A stretch of DNA of 6,860 nt, taken from Planctomycetota bacterium. Lineage in GTDB: Bacteria > Planctomycetota > SZUA-567. The notes under the pieces were generated by a model. That model did not search any database, was not told where the DNA came from, and saw only the letters and a list, made by a program, of their open reading frames with translations. Position numbers and translations under genes: made by a program. Below, in pieces: positions 5,881 to 6,860 of the stretch (positions are counted from its first letter, which is position 1; each line of letters begins with the position of its first letter). The stretch spans positions 1 through 6,860 of the forward strand of contig JAJBSZ010000442.1 of the NCBI GenBank assembly GCA_020861125.1. The letters are read 5' to 3'.

Positions 5881-6860
5881 ATGCTCTGCCGATCATTAAT
5901 CGCCACCGTTGCCCAGCTCAACCCCATCGTCGGGGACGTGGCGGGCAATGTCAGAAAAATTCGGGAAACCTATCTGGAAGCCAACAGCCGGGGGGCGCAC
6001 CTGGTGGTGACTCCGGAACTGTCGGTTACCGGCTATCCCCTCGAGGACCTCGCCAACGCCGCCGACCTCCTGGAGGCCACGGCGGCCGGCCTGGACGTCC
6101 TGCGCGCGGCCACCCGGCACCGTTCTGCCTGTCTCCTGGTCGGCGCGCCGGTGCGGGATGCCGCCGGCGTCTACAATGCCGTCCTGGTGTTCCGCGACGG
6201 GGAAGTCCTGCAGGTGGTCCGGAAGAAAAGCCTGCCCAATTACGGCGTCTTCGACGAGATGCGCAATTTCATCCCGGAAGCGGGTACCGCCCAGCCCTTC
6301 CAGTTGGACGGCCTCAAGGTGGGGGTGCTGATCTGTGAGGATGTGTGGCGGGCGGAGCCGGCGCGGGAACTGCGGGACAACGGCGCCGACCTCCTGGTAT
6401 CGGTGAGCGCTTCGCCGTTCCGGCCCGACGCCCTCCGCACCCGGGTCCAGGAGGTGGCGGCGGCGCGGGTACGGGAGACTGGCCTGCCGCTTCTCTATGT
6501 CAATGCCGTCGGCGGCCAGGACGAGATCGTCTTTGACGGCGGCTCTTTCTTTATGAACCAAGCCGGGCAGCGGGTGCTGCAGATGCCGGAGTGGGAAGAG
6601 TGCTCCATGGACTGGAATCTGGCCGGACCGCACGCGGCGCTGGCCGATGATTTCCCGGATCCGCTGGAAAGCACCTGGCGCGCCATGATGACCGGGGTCG
6701 GGGATTATGTCCGAAAAAGTGGCTTCACCGATGTGGTGCTCGGCCTGTCCGGCGGCATCGATTCGGCCCTGGCGGCGGCGGTGGCCTGCGACGCCCTCGG
6801 CCCCGCCCACGTCCACTGTTACCGGCTGCCCTCTCAGTACACGGCGGACCTGTCCAACAC
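5881..6860 (+). CDS. nadE: glutamine-dependent NAD+ synthetase, N-terminal part (cut by right edge)
   Basis: Last step of NAD biosynthesis: amidation of deamido-NAD using ATP, with ammonia from glutamine; cytoplasmic. The visible 326 residues cover the nitrilase-type glutaminase domain and the start of the synthetase domain; full-length proteins of this type are about 540 residues. The amidase triad is visible as Glu46 in TPEL, Lys115 in RKKSLPNYGVFDE, and Cys152 in ICEDVW. The N-terminal motif AQLNPIVGDVAGN (11-23) is typical. The ATP pyrophosphatase P-loop SGGIDS is at 290-295, and LPSQYTAD (316-323) begins the next conserved block. The ATG at 5881 follows the purine-rich AAGGGACGGA (5871-5880), a weaker ribosome site than those of the other genes, but the homology starts right there. 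The frame is open to the window end with no disruption. Two-domain, glutamine-using form rather than the single-domain ammonia-only form of E. coli. Confidence 0.95.
   Translation, partial: MLCRSLIATVAQLNPIVGDVAGNVRKIRETYLEANSRGAHLVVTPELSVTGYPLEDLANAADLLEATAAGLDVLRAATRHRSACLLVGAPVRDAAGVYNAVLVFRDGEVLQVVRKKSLPNYGVFDEMRNFIPEAGTAQPFQLDGLKVGVLICEDVWRAEPARELRDNGADLLVSVSASPFRPDALRTRVQEVAAARVRETGLPLLYVNAVGGQDEIVFDGGSFFMNQAGQRVLQMPEWEECSMDWNLAGPHAALADDFPDPLESTWRAMMTGVGDYVRKSGFTDVVLGLSGGIDSALAAAVACDALGPAHVHCYRLPSQYTADLSN

Noticed and set aside
5651..5896. Small minus-strand frame of 81 codons between kdgK and nadE
   Set aside because: It covers the nadE promoter and the large hairpin, uses several codons rare in the neighbouring genes (ACA, GCA, AGA, CTA), and has no clear ribosome site. 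The peptide resembles nothing I know. Conservation in relatives would reopen the question.
4269..5948. Open frame of 559 codons on the minus strand
   Set aside because: It is the antisense shadow of eda and kdgK, both of which have catalytic motifs on the plus strand. Its translation shows no recognisable family.

Overview
This is a GC-rich bacterial window with strong Shine-Dalgarno sequences and recognisable sigma-70-type promoters (17-base spacers). The style and gene families fit a Gram-negative bacterium, perhaps a proteobacterium, but no gene here fixes the phylum. It holds six protein genes, two cut by the window edges. No tRNA, rRNA, CRISPR array, transposase or phage gene was seen.

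Layout. Positions 663-1 (minus strand) encode the N-terminal half of a YhhS/YfcJ-like major facilitator transporter. A 253-base divergent spacer follows, with a good minus-strand promoter, a small hairpin and an 18-base inverted repeat. Then 917-2527 (plus) encodes a 536-residue protein I do not recognise; it appears to contain three copies of a beta-hairpin/helix module. After a 219-base gap with its own promoter comes a compact operon at 2747-5597: a zinc-dependent MDR dehydrogenase, a KDPG-type aldolase (eda) and a PfkB sugar kinase best read as KDG kinase (kdgK). A 283-base gap carries a series of hairpins whose only non-Watson-Crick pairs are G-U in plus-strand RNA, then a promoter. It leads into nadE at 5881, glutamine-dependent NAD+ synthetase, cut by the right edge.

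How the genes work together. The operon forms the lower part of a sugar-acid pathway. The dehydrogenase probably oxidises a polyol or aldonate, the kinase phosphorylates 2-keto-3-deoxygluconate, and the aldolase splits the product to pyruvate and glyceraldehyde-3-phosphate. The dehydratase that would join the dehydrogenase to the kinase is not in the window. NadE supplies NAD+ generally, and its own promoter suggests a separate transcription unit. The transporter and the unknown protein share only a divergent intergenic region, and no functional link between them is shown.

Most of the window is ordinary metabolism. The parts most worth a second look are the unknown three-repeat protein and the structured RNA region after kdgK. 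No new multi-gene system can be claimed from this sequence alone.
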